NCBI GenBank assembly: GCA_037349105.1
Contig: JAYJMM010000036.1
Location: 3,880,001-3,944,000 of the forward strand
DNA: 64,000 nucleotides
Origin: Limnomonas spitsbergensis
Lineage: Eukaryota > Chlorophyta > Chlorophyceae > Chlamydomonadales
Direction: 5' to 3'
This document shows, one piece after another, positions 12,101 through 23,200 of this stretch (within the stretch, counting starts at the first letter, position 1; every line of letters starts with the position of its first letter). The position numbers and the translations under genes were made by a program. The notes below the pieces were generated by a model, which was not told the origin of the DNA, ran no database searches, and saw only the letters and a list, made by a program, of their open reading frames with translations.

Positions 12101-15100
12101 GCATGAAAAAGTAGTGTGTGTATTTGCCCCCCGATGCTTGGGTGGCAAGGCTACACAATATGTCGTACATGTTGTGCTGCAAGATTTCCTGGACCGCTCT
12201 GTTGGTGTGTGCACATCAGTTTTATCACCAGATATATCACTGCACTCTAAACTTCCAACCACATCCAGGCTGAAACTGGCATTACAGCCACAGCCCCAAA
12301 TTTCCATCCTACATTGAGGCAGGATCATCCAGGACTCTAACCACCAGGGTCCTGGGGTCATTTTCGGAAGATTTGTGTCAAATCGACTCAAAGTAGTCGA
12401 GGCCCTTGTCATCAGGGGCCTTTCAAAATGGTCGGGGCCATTTTCATAATAAATTAACTCAAAATGCTATTCAATTTTCAGCCTTTCACCATCACCAGGC
12501 ATTCACAACATATAACTGGATAAGGGCCAAGGGCTACGGCTTCAGAAGATGGGGTGCATGATCCTCATACATCCCCTGTTCCAGCCGCAACACCCAAGGG
12601 TGTAGGGTTTTGCTCCGACGGACTTCTTCTGAAAGCTGTCTGGATCGCAGTCCGCCGAGCTTTTGAATATTTAGGTTTTAGGATTTAGGGTTCGGGGTTT
12701 TGGGTTTGAGGTTAAGGGTTAACGGTTTTGCTCCAACGCACTTCTTCCGAAAGCTGTCAGGGTCGCAGTCCGCTGAGCTTTTGAATATTTCCTTGCTGTC
12801 CTTCCTCGACTGGGCGATGGCCACGTGGCGTGAGCACATGCCGTTGCCCTTGAAGATACTCCACAGGATTTCCGATTCCTTGCTGCCGGGGAACAGAGGC
12901 CGGCCTGCAGGGTTGAAGCATGTGGGGCGCGCGCAACGGCGTCATGTGGGCACAGGTTGCATGGGGGCCTTGTGGCAGAGCCGCGCAAACAATTGCTGCA
13001 GGGCTGCAAATGCTGCAGGGCTTCTTAGCGGGGGCTCGATGACCTCGATGATTCAAATATCCAATCCTTCATATCTCCAAGCGTCTGCCCCTTTTTTCAT
13101 TTTGCTCACATTGCATGGCCCTTTGAAGGAAGGCCATCGGGCAGATGTGCAGGCCCTGTGACAAAAACTGGCCAATTTCTTTTAATAGAGACAGGGGATA
13201 CCGGTATGAATGCATCAGCTCATGCCATGCGCCTTAGTTGTACCCCATGCAGCCAGGCGGGGGGGGAGGCCAAGAGCCCTGGATCTTGGCCTTGTCAGAG
13301 GCCGGGGCTCCAAAGCTAAATCCGTAGCATGCCACGATTGCTAGATCTTAAGGTGATATGAATAATATGCAAACATATGCCATAATTCGATCGGAAATGG
13401 GCCCTCGTGGCTCGAACTTTCAAGCGCCTCAACCTGGGATGTGAACCTTGGCCCATGTGGCCCATGCGGCCTATGCGTCACCAAACGAGCAAAATCACGA
13501 ACACTGGGTTTTAAAAAAGGTGGTCGGTGAATTCTCATGCTGCCATGATCATGAGGCCGGCATGCCAGTAAACGACAAGGTCGCGCCAGGCCAGCGTGCA
13601 TGCGCAACAAGCACCCCAGAAATAACACCTGGGGCAGTCAACCTGAAAGTGACTGCAACAATGAACCCCCCATTGCACCTGCCCACCTGTCAGATATTCC
13701 ACCCGCTGCAGCCCTCGTGCTCAACATCCGCTCACCCACCCACTTGGGCTGCAGGCTTCAGGGTTTAGAGTCATCAGTCGACAGTTCCCCCCTCCCCCAC
13801 CCCCGTACCACTGAGCAGTTCCGCGCAGATGCAGCCGATCGACCAGATGTCCGCTGAGTAGCCAAACAGGTCACCGAGCACAACCTCGGGCGCCGACCAC
13901 GCGTTGGCTACTGTGCCCTCCGCCCTCGCCTGATTGCCTGGCAGCAGCAGCTTCTCGTGCGGCGGCGGCAGCACACGTGCGGAGTCGAGGCCGGCCAGCT
14001 TGAGCCGCCCATCCTGGTCCAGGGTGATGCACTGCGGTCGGATGCCGTGGTGGCCGATACATGTGTCATGGAGGTGTGCCACTGCCGCCACCAGCTGGTA
14101 CACCAGCTGCCGTACCTCGTGGTCCTTGAAGCCTGCCTGCAGCCGCTGCTTCTGCAGCGCCGGCAGCGTCCCGGCGGCTGGCTCGTAGACGAGGCGCAGG
14201 CGCCCTTTGAGGAGAAGTACATCAGTGAGCTGCAGTAAGCTCTTGTGTTGCACTCTGCAGGCCAGGCTGGCCTCGCAGAACAGCCTGGCTTGTGCCTGCA
14301 CAGCAACAGCAGACACAGGTGTGGGCGTTTGCGATGCCGGTGTTTGCATGTGTGGGATGTGCTGCTTTGTTGCAGAGGCACTGCAAGACTGCGACCAGCC
14401 AACCACCCAAAATCCTGTTATCCATGTGCTGGGCGGAGCAAATTAGAGAGCAAGAGAGAAAATGTGTGTGTTGTGTGTGTGCGCATATGTGCTGTTGTGG
14501 AGGCCTCCTTGCGCCCGCACAGCCGTGGCAGCCACTGGCAAGTTGACGTGTTTTGTGACTGTTTTTGTCTGTTTGCGCGTGTTTTGCTGTGGACGCCACG
14601 GCCCTTCAGGCTTTGCATGGGTCCGGCCTGCCTGGACAGGCAGGCAATACATGGTGCCAATATGGGCCCCCAGACGGACAGGGGCACAAATCATGCTCTT
14701 GGGGGGTTAAAATAGGAGAGATAGATATTTGGCATGGATTCCTTGCCATACTGGTTAATGGAACATACCGTTAACCGCCTGGCAGACACTGCCATTCTGG
14801 TTCCGGTGCCTAGCCACAGGCAGTGAGGCATGTCATGATTCAGATACCTAGCCACAGGCAATGAGGCATGTCATGATTCAGGAAGGCGCCTCCCACCCTC
14901 CCGGGCATCCCCCTGTTTTCTTACTCCGCATGTGGACTTAAACGCGCATTCCTGTTGTATGCATGCATCCTGCTGGCTCATCCCCATTCATGTCATCGGT
15001 CTCTGATGGCTGCAACGTGTATACGCACCAATACACGGTACCATATGGCCTCGCTCACCGTTTTGCGATCACTGCTACTGCTGCTGCTGCTGCCGGGCTC

Positions 15101-15223
15101 ATGCAGGGCCGACTTCTTCACAAGGCACGCCTTGCCCTCGTCACACTTGGCGCCCTGCCACACGAAGCTGCCCTCCCGCAGGAAGTCCGCCTTGAAGATA
15201 TACTCCTTGCCGTTCCGCATCAT
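9184..15223 (-). CDS. Probable pseudokinase with long Ser/Gly-rich C-terminal tail
   Basis: This is a protein kinase fold whose catalytic residues look lost, so a scaffolding or allosteric role is inferred. Exons on the minus strand are as follows. About 15223-15114 starts MMRNGKEYIFKADF and carries a degenerate glycine loop and an ACLVKK lysine strand. About 14295-13809 covers the alpha-C region through subdomain IX. About 12908-12740 begins RPLFPGSKESEILW, the subdomain X region. 11259-9184 starts DPNKRATIRELL, subdomain XI. The usual HRD is HHG (in CIGHHGIRPQ) and the usual DFG position reads GLD (in LAGLDSARV). In contrast APEVV and YSADIWSIGCICAELLSG are well kept and resemble CMGC kinases. 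The last exon adds a roughly 660-residue low-complexity tail. Exon phases between the first two exons and before the last are unresolved, and a further exon near 11.32-11.36 kb (FALIRTSAFLHP) is possible. The model is partial, but the kinase identity is secure. Confidence 0.75.
11380..11660. repeat. Pyrimidine-rich degenerate repeat in intron
   Basis: C/T-rich plus-strand sequence repeats an ATACCTG-TTTTCTCC-like unit every 30-50 bases. In gene sense it is purine-rich. No gene is seen here. Confidence 0.55.
11755..11825 (-). mobile_element. LINE 3'-end fragment, copy C
   Basis: On the minus strand CCCATGCATCAAATGTGATGC followed by CTGAACTGAAAGGTTCACAA matches the end of copy A. It is a roughly 65-base remnant inside the pseudokinase intron. 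Confidence 0.55.
12600..12790. repeat. Tandem duplication of an exon 3' end in the pseudokinase gene
   Basis: Bases 12606-12670 repeat 12725-12789 about 119 bases apart, with roughly six differences. In gene sense the block encodes IFKSSADCDPDSF(R/Q)KK followed by a GT. The proximal copy has the better donor, GTGCGT; the distal one has GTCCGT. The spacer is telomere-like, with variants of TTTAGGG. Confidence 0.8.
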
Positions 15224-15299
15224 GGGCGCAGCTGCTGGTCACTGGTCTCGAGTGGCACACGATCAGAAAGATTTTTGACTCGAGCTGCGAATTGCTGTT

Positions 15300-16590
15300 A
15301 GAGCTAGCCAGCAGCACGACACAAACACGGCCTGGGTGGCGAAGCAATGCCTATATATCGACAAGAAACGGTATCGAACTAATAATTCAGGATTATAAAT
15401 GATGCCAGTATTGCATCGCTTTCAAGAGAAGGGTCACTTGGTGAGACCTCCCAAGTACAGTTTTCGATATACCGGTAGGTTCATGAGAGGTTCATGAGGA
15501 CCTTGGCGGGCCGTGATGCACCCAGGAAAGAGTAGACGACGGGGGTCGATTGAGGGATCCTTTTGAGTCGGGGCGTGCGTCCAACCCCTGATCCAACTGT
15601 CCAACTGTTACAGAAAGAAAGGAAGAAAACGCCTGAGCGAGGCTTCATGAATACGGGATTTGAAATGCTTCACACCGGGAGACAATATAACTGGTGGTGT
15701 ATAACTTATTAGGGTTGCGGTTCGTCAACATGAACAAACTTGGGTGGGTCGTCTCTCGTCAAGGGGTACAGAACAATATATAATGGGCAGGGGAGTTTTC
15801 CAGATTACGACGCCGGCGCAGGAGGTTAATATGGAAGCGAATGGTGTGTCGTGTGAGATGGCTGAGGACGAATGAGATGTCTGGAGACACCGGGCAGTCG
15901 AGCGCACTGAGGATTTATCAGCCGGACGAAAGAGCGAGGAACCCTGAAGAATCCCTGAGGTGCCCAGAAGGATGATATGTGTATAAGAAGGAAACTGGGA
16001 AGGAGGAGGGGGTGGAATAATGGGCACGGTCGACAGAAGACCAGGTGGGGGGGCAGGAGGGAGGTCGGGAGGAGGAAACTGTCCAACCATAATGATTGAG
16101 GAGAAGGATAAGTTGCAAATGTTGTTCCGATTTACCGCCGATTCACGGGTATGGCACTGTTCGAAAGACAAGTAATCAGAGGTACTGCTGCGCGGCATGA
16201 AAAACGACAGAGCAGTCGGTTACGGTGCCCGGTGGTACGGTGTGCAGGTTTGGTAGGCAGTGTGTAGGTTTTGCCATTAGGCAGTATGAAGGTCTGAAGC
16301 ACTGGGTCTGATGGGTAGGCAGTGTGCAGGTTTTGCGCACCCGGGCTGTTTTTTTGTGTCAATGACGCTACACCTCTGGGCCCTGCTCAAATAAGGCTCG
16401 GCCGCGTGGGCGCCTAACCAAACAGTTGGGAGGAAAGATGGAAAGAAACAGAAGGGGGCAGGACGAAAGAAAGGGTAGAAATGCAGGAAATAAAGTGAAG
16501 GGACAAAACAAAAGGCTGGAAATAACAAAATAAAAAGGACGTTCCAACCTCTGAAAAAGTCTGTGCCATGTCGCACCATAAAGCAGTAAC
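15300..16590. other. Spacer without recognised gene
   Basis: A proline-rich minus frame at 16198-15725 (PPPDLPPAPPPG) is low complexity and has no domain. The minus strand at 16222-16166 matches plus 32978-33030: CCGACTGCTCTG, then CAGCAG and CTCTGATTACTTGTC, part of a dispersed repeat. The rest is probably the 3' untranslated part of the neighbouring LINE or plain intergenic DNA. Confidence 0.5.
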
Positions 16591-16632
16591 TGCAATACAA
16601 TGGTAAATACCGTGAACTCCGGTCAGGACGCC

Positions 16633-19530
16633 TTAGAGAGGCGTCCGGGGCCCCGACCAATCTAGATCTAGAGGGAGAGCCAGGCCCACGGGCAAGTGAA
16701 GGTGCATGATAGACATGGGATCGGCCTGCGATGCACCAGAGCTGTTGGGGCCGCCCCCCCCCCAAGGAAGGGGTGTTGCGGTGAGAGGACATCCCCCCAA
16801 GACGGTGGGAGGGTTTGGAGAGCGACAACGTCCTGGAGCATGCACCAGAACCAGGCTACAGCGGCCTGGGAGGCTGCGTGGCAGCCCAAGTTGCCCGGTA
16901 GGGCACATGTACGCGGTTCCCAAAGCCGCCTGTGCCCGAGCTCCATAGCATGGAGGGCGAACATACAGACAAACGCCCATACACCGGGGTTGATGTGGTG
17001 GGCACTGGGGGGTTGGAGAAGCCAAATATCCGCCATAGTGAGTGGAGGACCAGGCGGGAGGGCCCCCTGGAGTTGTGCCACCACCGCTTGGGCAACTGGG
17101 CAGCTCCAGAAGCAGTGTGCCCGGAGAGAATACGCTTGGTGGAAAGGGGGTGCTGCCGGGTCCTGGGGTTGCAGGGAGACAACCGCATTGGCATGGTTTG
17201 TTGAAAGCGACATCATGGCCATCAGCTGCCTTTACGCCGTTCAGGGTCAAGCGCCAGAGGGTATCTTTGCAACGCGGGTCGCACCGGATACCCCACAGGG
17301 TGTTGAGCGTATGAAGGAGGTCAGAACACCCTGTCGCAATGCGTTCAGGGGTAGGTGGGGAAGATGGAATGGGGAGGGAATTATCAAGGGCCCACGTGAC
17401 ATAGTCGCGGCGGCGCTGTCGTTGTTCGCAGATGGGTCCGGCAAGCTTGAGGCGGGTTGCTGTGCGAACAGACAGGGTATCCTCGAGGAGGAGGATGGGT
17501 TTGGGGATACCCTTGCCCCCTGGGTCTGTGGGTGGGGGGAACCAACCCACGGGTGCCAACAAGATGCGCGTAGCCTCGTCTGTGAGATCAGGCGTAGCGA
17601 TACAGGCCGGATGAGTGTGTACCCAATGGACCCACGGAGGGGGCAGGACAGCCACGAGTGCTGTCACTTGGGTCAGGATGGGTACGAGCGGGTATGGGTT
17701 GAGCCAGGTCGTCACGTTGATGGTGAGGGTAGTGAAAAGATGCATGAGGTCGCCCATGGTCTGGATGTGGGGGTGGCTGACACGGATGGAGGCGAACCCC
17801 GCAGCCCAGAACATGGGTGGTGGGGGAGTTGGGGGGAGAGGTAGGGGAGGTGGAGGCTGCAGTTTGACCGGCCATGCAACCGTCCGGCGGTGAGCGGTGA
17901 GCGCAAGTTGCAAGAGTGGGTTGCCCCACAGAGGCACAGCAACACACCATGGACCAGGGGTGACAGTGAGCTCTGTGACAAGGGAAGCGGGCCCCACCTC
18001 CCGAAGCCATGCCGCCATACGGGTGAGGGGACCCATGGGAAGCGCGGGGGATGGGGGACCATGGGAGGGGACAGGGAGAAGGCAGGAGGCCACCTCCATG
18101 TCAGTGGTGAGGGCCAAAGTGAGAAGAGCGAAAGGGGGGGGAGTGGATGGGCAGGAATGGTGGAGGAGATCCTCGGCGAGCCCAATCCAAAGCGGTCGGC
18201 ACGGCGTGACTGTGAGGAGGAGTTCCTCCTCGAGTGTGAGAAATTTCTCCGGGTTGCGTAACGTGGCTGCAGTGAGGCGGCGGAGGCGCCCAGGGAGAAG
18301 CACGCCCATGTTGCCCGCAGTACATGCCAGGAAGCGACGGGCATGGGCAACACCCCGAGCAAGGAGATGAGCCGCCCAGGGAATGGCGCCCATACCGCCC
18401 TCCTTCGGCTTGCCCGGAAGGAGGCGCGAGTGCAACCCAGGCATACACCGGGGATGGGGGTGGCAGGGTACCCCCATGACAGGATCGGGCGGTAGAGCCG
18501 CCCCCCTGTCAATGAGGCTGGATGTCCAATGGTGGAGTTGGCAGAGAAGTGGTGTGGGGAGGGCGCTATGTTCAGCATGGAAGAGGATGCGTACAGTGCC
18601 ATACCCAAAGCCTGCCATAGCTCAGCCTAAGGTGGAGAGTGGGAGTTTTGAGAGGGTACAGTGGGAGGCCCTCACTGACGCCATTTTGCATCCCATGCCA
18701 TGTGGGGGTTGGGCTCAGAAGTGTCAGAGCCGAACGCAATGCCCAGGGACGTGGAGAACGGGACCACGGTGAGGCCCTCTACCATTTGCGGCAGAGGCCC
18801 CATGGCAGCGAGGTCTCCCACAGGGAGGAGGCAGGGTTTGGAGGTGTTTAGGTGCTGCCCCGAAGCACAGGCAAAAACCGCCATGGTATGAAGGAAAGAT
18901 CGAACATGGATGGGGGAGAGGGATTTCAGGAGGGGGTGGGCATCATCAGCGTATTGGTCGCCTATGAGGACCTCCCCATGCCGGACCACCACGCCTACCG
19001 CGTCGCAAGTGTGGTGCCAACAGTGAAGTGCCCATGCTATAGAGAGGTAGAGAATGGGGGCTAGGGGGCAACCCTGCCGGGTGCCCGCAGTGTAGGCCAC
19101 AGGGTCCGAGGGATAGCCATTGACTGTGGCTGCCGCTGAAGTGGCAGTGAGGAGCGTGCGAACCCACTGAATGAGGCCTGGCCCAACCCCCACTGACTCC
19201 ATTACCTCAAATGGGACAGCCCGGTTGACCGTGTCGTACGCCTTCCGAAAGTCCAGGAAAGCGAGAGCGACTGACGAGGGCCTTGGCCAGTGAGGCCGTT
19301 GAGGTGGAGTCGGGGGTAGAGGAGCCGGAGCAGGGAGATGTTGTCCCCGATCAGCCGTCCTGGGAGGAAGGCAGTTTGCTCAGGCCCGATGACCGACGCC
19401 AAATCAGGGCCTAGGCGGGCGGCCAAGATCTTGGCCAGTAAGCGATAATCCGTGTTGAGGAGGGTGATGGGGCGGTAGTTGGCTGGGTCTGCTGCATCGC
19501 CAGCCTTGTAAAAAGGGTGCACCATGCCAT
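16633..19530 (-). mobile_element. LINE (L1-like) ORF2 remnant with frameshifts
   Basis: Read on the minus strand, 19525-19202 carries the reverse-transcriptase fingers: FYKAGDAADPANYRPITLL, then ILAARLGPDL and GPEQTAFLPGRLIGDNI. 19202-18672 carries GTRQGCPLAPILYLSIAWAL (motif B) and GDQYADDAH (catalytic YADD). 18618-16668 covers the thumb and connection, starting GFGYGTVRILFHAE. It ends with a zinc-knuckle-like CQCGC and, in another frame, HCFWSCPVAQAVV, the usual zf-RVT signature. At least two or three frame changes break it: near 19250, near 18650 and near 17150. No endonuclease domain is visible upstream, so the copy is 5'-truncated. The long plus-strand open frame opposite is a shadow. 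Confidence 0.9.
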
Positions 19531-19599
19531 GAAAGGTTGTACCGTTGGACCTACATGCATGCTTGGTGCGTTTTTACCTTAGAGCGGATTCACACCCCG

Positions 19600-19809
19600 G
19601 ATTCACACCTGGCTGGTTTCGCTGAGTTTGGCCGGTTTGGGTACCTCGGGTTCGCACGGTTTCGCAACCTGGGGTCCGAACCCAGTTTCAATTCGGTTGG
19701 TTTCGCATTGGTTTGCTTTTGCCAAACTGAGCTTCCCGCAAGAGGGCTTTCTGACGCCGAACCAACCAACCGAAACGGCAAACTGTACAAACTGAAATAG
19801 GTGTGAATT
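19600..19809. mobile_element. Possible MITE or foldback element
   Basis: The left end ATTCACACCTGGCTGG and the right end AGGTGTGAAT are inverted repeats of each other for about 10 bases. Inside, TTCGGTTGGTTTCGC is opposed by CCGAACCAACC and CCGAAAC. The length is about 210 bases and there is no coding. The target duplication is unclear. Confidence 0.4.
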
Positions 19810-20234
19810 GGCTCTTACCGAAGCTTTCTCGGTGCGCAAGAAGTTAAGTCGACGTTGTAGATTTGCGCGTGAACATGCCAATTAGGCTCATAGAGCTAGC
19901 CTCACAAACACCAGCAGGGCAAGCAAGTCGCGTCGCCGACGGCCCCGCTTTTGCCGGAGGGCACTGAATCGACCCTAAATTGACTTAAATTAGCTTCAAG
20001 ATACAAACGATCAATTGCCGGTATGTTATCCTAGCCCTGGACGCGCACGAGGGAGCGAACCAAGAAACAACGCTCCTTTGCCTCCAACCACCCCTCCAAC
20101 CACCGTTTCCACGCCACCGCTTCCAACCAGCTATCGTACCTTATCCTGCCTTCAACCAGCCATCCGGGATTCTGGGGAATGTGCAGAAATAATACCCGGG
20201 GCATTGCACACACCTGAAACCAATAGCCACGAAG
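19810..20234. promoter_or_regulatory. 5' flank of the ankyrin-kinase gene
   Basis: There is no coding signal here. It contains a short CCAACCACC-type repeat at about 20080-20130. The first exon ATG at 20235 implies that promoter and 5' UTR lie here. No TATA box stands out. Confidence 0.4.
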
Positions 20235-23200
20235 ATGTCGGCCAGTCCATTCGCGAGTTCTGACTGGGGGAACACGTTCGAGCAGCAGGTGGAGCGGAAG
20301 CCTGTATTGGCAGAGCTTCCTTTAGTGGGCGTTCCGGAAGAGCATGACGCTGACGAAAACACTGTCGAATGTGAGTCAGGCACCTTTCACCTTGAATAAC
20401 TTGATGAAGGGTGCAAGGATCTGTCCCCCCCACCGGATCTGCCCCCCCCTCCCGTCCGGGAAGCCCTCTCTGTCGGGCGGCAACCACGAGGCATGCCTTT
20501 CTCTCCTTCAAGCATCGGTAGAACACGCGAGTTCATGGCAGCGGTCTTAAGAACTAGCTGATTATCAATATAGCGCGCTGATGCAATTCCGACACTGATG
20601 ACTTGCTGAAGCAGGAGTTCCTGGCCAGTGAAACGGTCATGTTAACCTCCGCTGCATACGTGGCTGGCACGTGCAGGTGGCATGCTGGGGCAGCTGCACC
20701 AGGCCAGTGTAGATGGAGACATCACCCTAATTAGGGAACTCATCAGTCAGGACAGCTGCGACATCAACTGCCCAGACAAGGCCGGCCGGTCCGCACTGCA
20801 TCATGCTTGCGAGAACAACCGTCCGGACGCTGCCAGGTCAGGCCACCAGGCGACCATCATAACTACTTTACAGCCACATGCTGCTCAAGCTCAAGACTTG
20901 AATGCCTTCGTTTTGACGTGTCCTGTTGCCGGGGCGCATATGGAAATGATCTGTATATGAGCTCCTGCCTTGACAGCCCCATGCAATCCTCCCTCACGCG
21001 CCCTTTTCTCCACACACACCCTCTCTCCCCAGGATCCTGCTCGATGCAAGGGCCAATCTATATCAGCTCGACCCTGAAGGTGTCAGCATGCTGCACCTGG
21101 CGGCAGCAAACAGCAGCAGCTGCCTGACCTTGCTGCTGGAGCGCCTGAAGAAGCTGGACGAGAAGGGTGATTGTGATGTAGCCTACTGGCTCTCAGCTTT
21201 TGATAGCATGCGGCGCACGCCGCTCCACTGGGCTGCCGGTGGCAGCGGCTCAGCATTGGCCGGCGGCGATCGAGGCGACGCCCGGGAATCCCTGGCGTCC
21301 CTGCGGCTGCTTCTTGCCAGTGGCGCCGACCCGCTGACACCTGACTTCGACGGTCGCACACCGCTCTCCGACGCAGCCGCCCACGGGCGCTCTGGCGTGA
21401 TTTCGGCGCTGCTGTTGCACGCGCTGGGGCAGAAGTCGCTCGCCAAGGCCGACAACGCGGGCATGCTCCCGCTTCACCTGGCCGCTGAGCGGGGCCACGC
21501 CGATGTGCTGCGCCTGCTCGTCAGCCCTTCTGCCGGAGTAGATGCTGAGTCCTACATGCTGCTCACACCGTTGCACATGTGTGCCGCAGCGGGCTTTGCG
21601 GCCGCCGCGCGGGTGCTCCTGGATCTTGAGGCGAATCCCTCAAAGCGAGATGCCCGTGGGGTCACCCCCTGCTTGCTGGCAGCGGAGAGTGGGCACCTGG
21701 AGGTGCTGCAAGTCCTGCTTGACGCTGATGCTGATGCTGTGCCTACTCAGGCCGACAGGTGCATACACAGGGATCACTGGATCAGGATGGTTGTATATAC
21801 CGTTATACAGTTTATATGTATACTGGTCATGCGTATGAAGTGTACTGTGTGACTACCATACGTGTATGGGAAATATGCGGAGTACATGCAGCATGATTGG
21901 CCGCTCCTCTTTTGAATGAAGCTACCCACCTCCAGCAGGGATGTTCCTCTTTGTTGGGACCCCTTCCTTGCTTTGCTTGGGGGCCCCTGCATGGTCGGGT
22001 CCGACCATGCAGGCTCAAGAACCCCCCCCTGACCAAGAACAATGAACTGTATGGCATATGGATCCCACAAACGACACCTGCTGTACAAAGTTCCTTTGCA
22101 AAAGAAGATACGGCACGCCCTGAGATGTAGATTAAGGAAGCCAGGAGTGTTTTGTTTAAGTGCTTCGGTTTGATGCAAGAGATGTAGCTGAGCATGCGCC
22201 GATGTGACGGCTAGGCCCCGTCCCCTCAACTTCTGTCCTGCTCTTTTCATGCTTTGCAGCTTTACCTCCCCCCTCCCCTTTGCTCTACAACTGTCTCCCC
22301 GTTTTCTGCGCAGCGATGGTTGGCTGCCTCTCCACCTGGCAGCCAACAGCGGGCACGCGGACTGCGTGGACCTTCTCCTGGAGAAAGGAGGCGGCCCCAT
22401 CGGAGTGCAGAATTTCACCGCTGGCATGCGCTGTGGCTGGACTCCATTGCACTGCGCTGTGAAGCGCAAAGATGCTGAGATGGTGAGCCTGGCCGAGCCT
22501 AGACTTAAACTTATTTAAATCGCGAAACTGCGCGTAGAAGATGTGTTTGAAAGGTTGTTGAGGGCCAGGCACTACAGGGTCTCGGGAATCTGATTTCAGT
22601 TTATATTGCCGCCACGCGGATCCTCTGCTTGCTTCTGCAGCAGCACTCGCGTGTCTGATAGCATCAATCCTATGCCCTTCCCACAATTCCTTCGAACATA
22701 CCTGCGTAGTCCTGTCAGAAAGAGGGCAACTCTTCTACACGCAAAGCGCTCTATTGATCGGGAAAAACGTTCTTTTAAGTGAAGATGTGGTCCGAACTAC
22801 TGACGAATTGCATCCACGTATTTGTCTGTACCGCACCCCACGCCTAGCGCCCCCCCTCCCCCCTCCCCTGATCCCATTTCAGGTGCGCCACCTGATGGCC
22901 CGCGGTGCGCTGCCGACAGTCAGGGACAGGGCGCAGGGCTGGTCTCCGTTGCACCACGCGGCTGCAGACGGCAGCGCTGATATCCTCAAGGCCCTGCTGG
23001 AAAGTGTGGAGACAACCGCTGTACCTGCGGGCGGGCGGCTCCAACTCCATGTCAGTGGACCCATGGGAGCGGCGGCATCTTCCGAGCAGGGTGGCCCCGC
23101 TGCCTTTCTGTCTGCGCTAGCAATGGCCTCGGAGCTGGTAGGCCATACACCGCTCAGCCTGTCTGTCGTCCGGCTGCAGGACACTTGCACGGACCTGCTG

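Noticed and set aside
16696..17844. 382-codon plus-strand open frame
   Set aside because: Antisense to the LINE C-terminal region, which has recognisable reverse-transcriptase and zinc-knuckle motifs.
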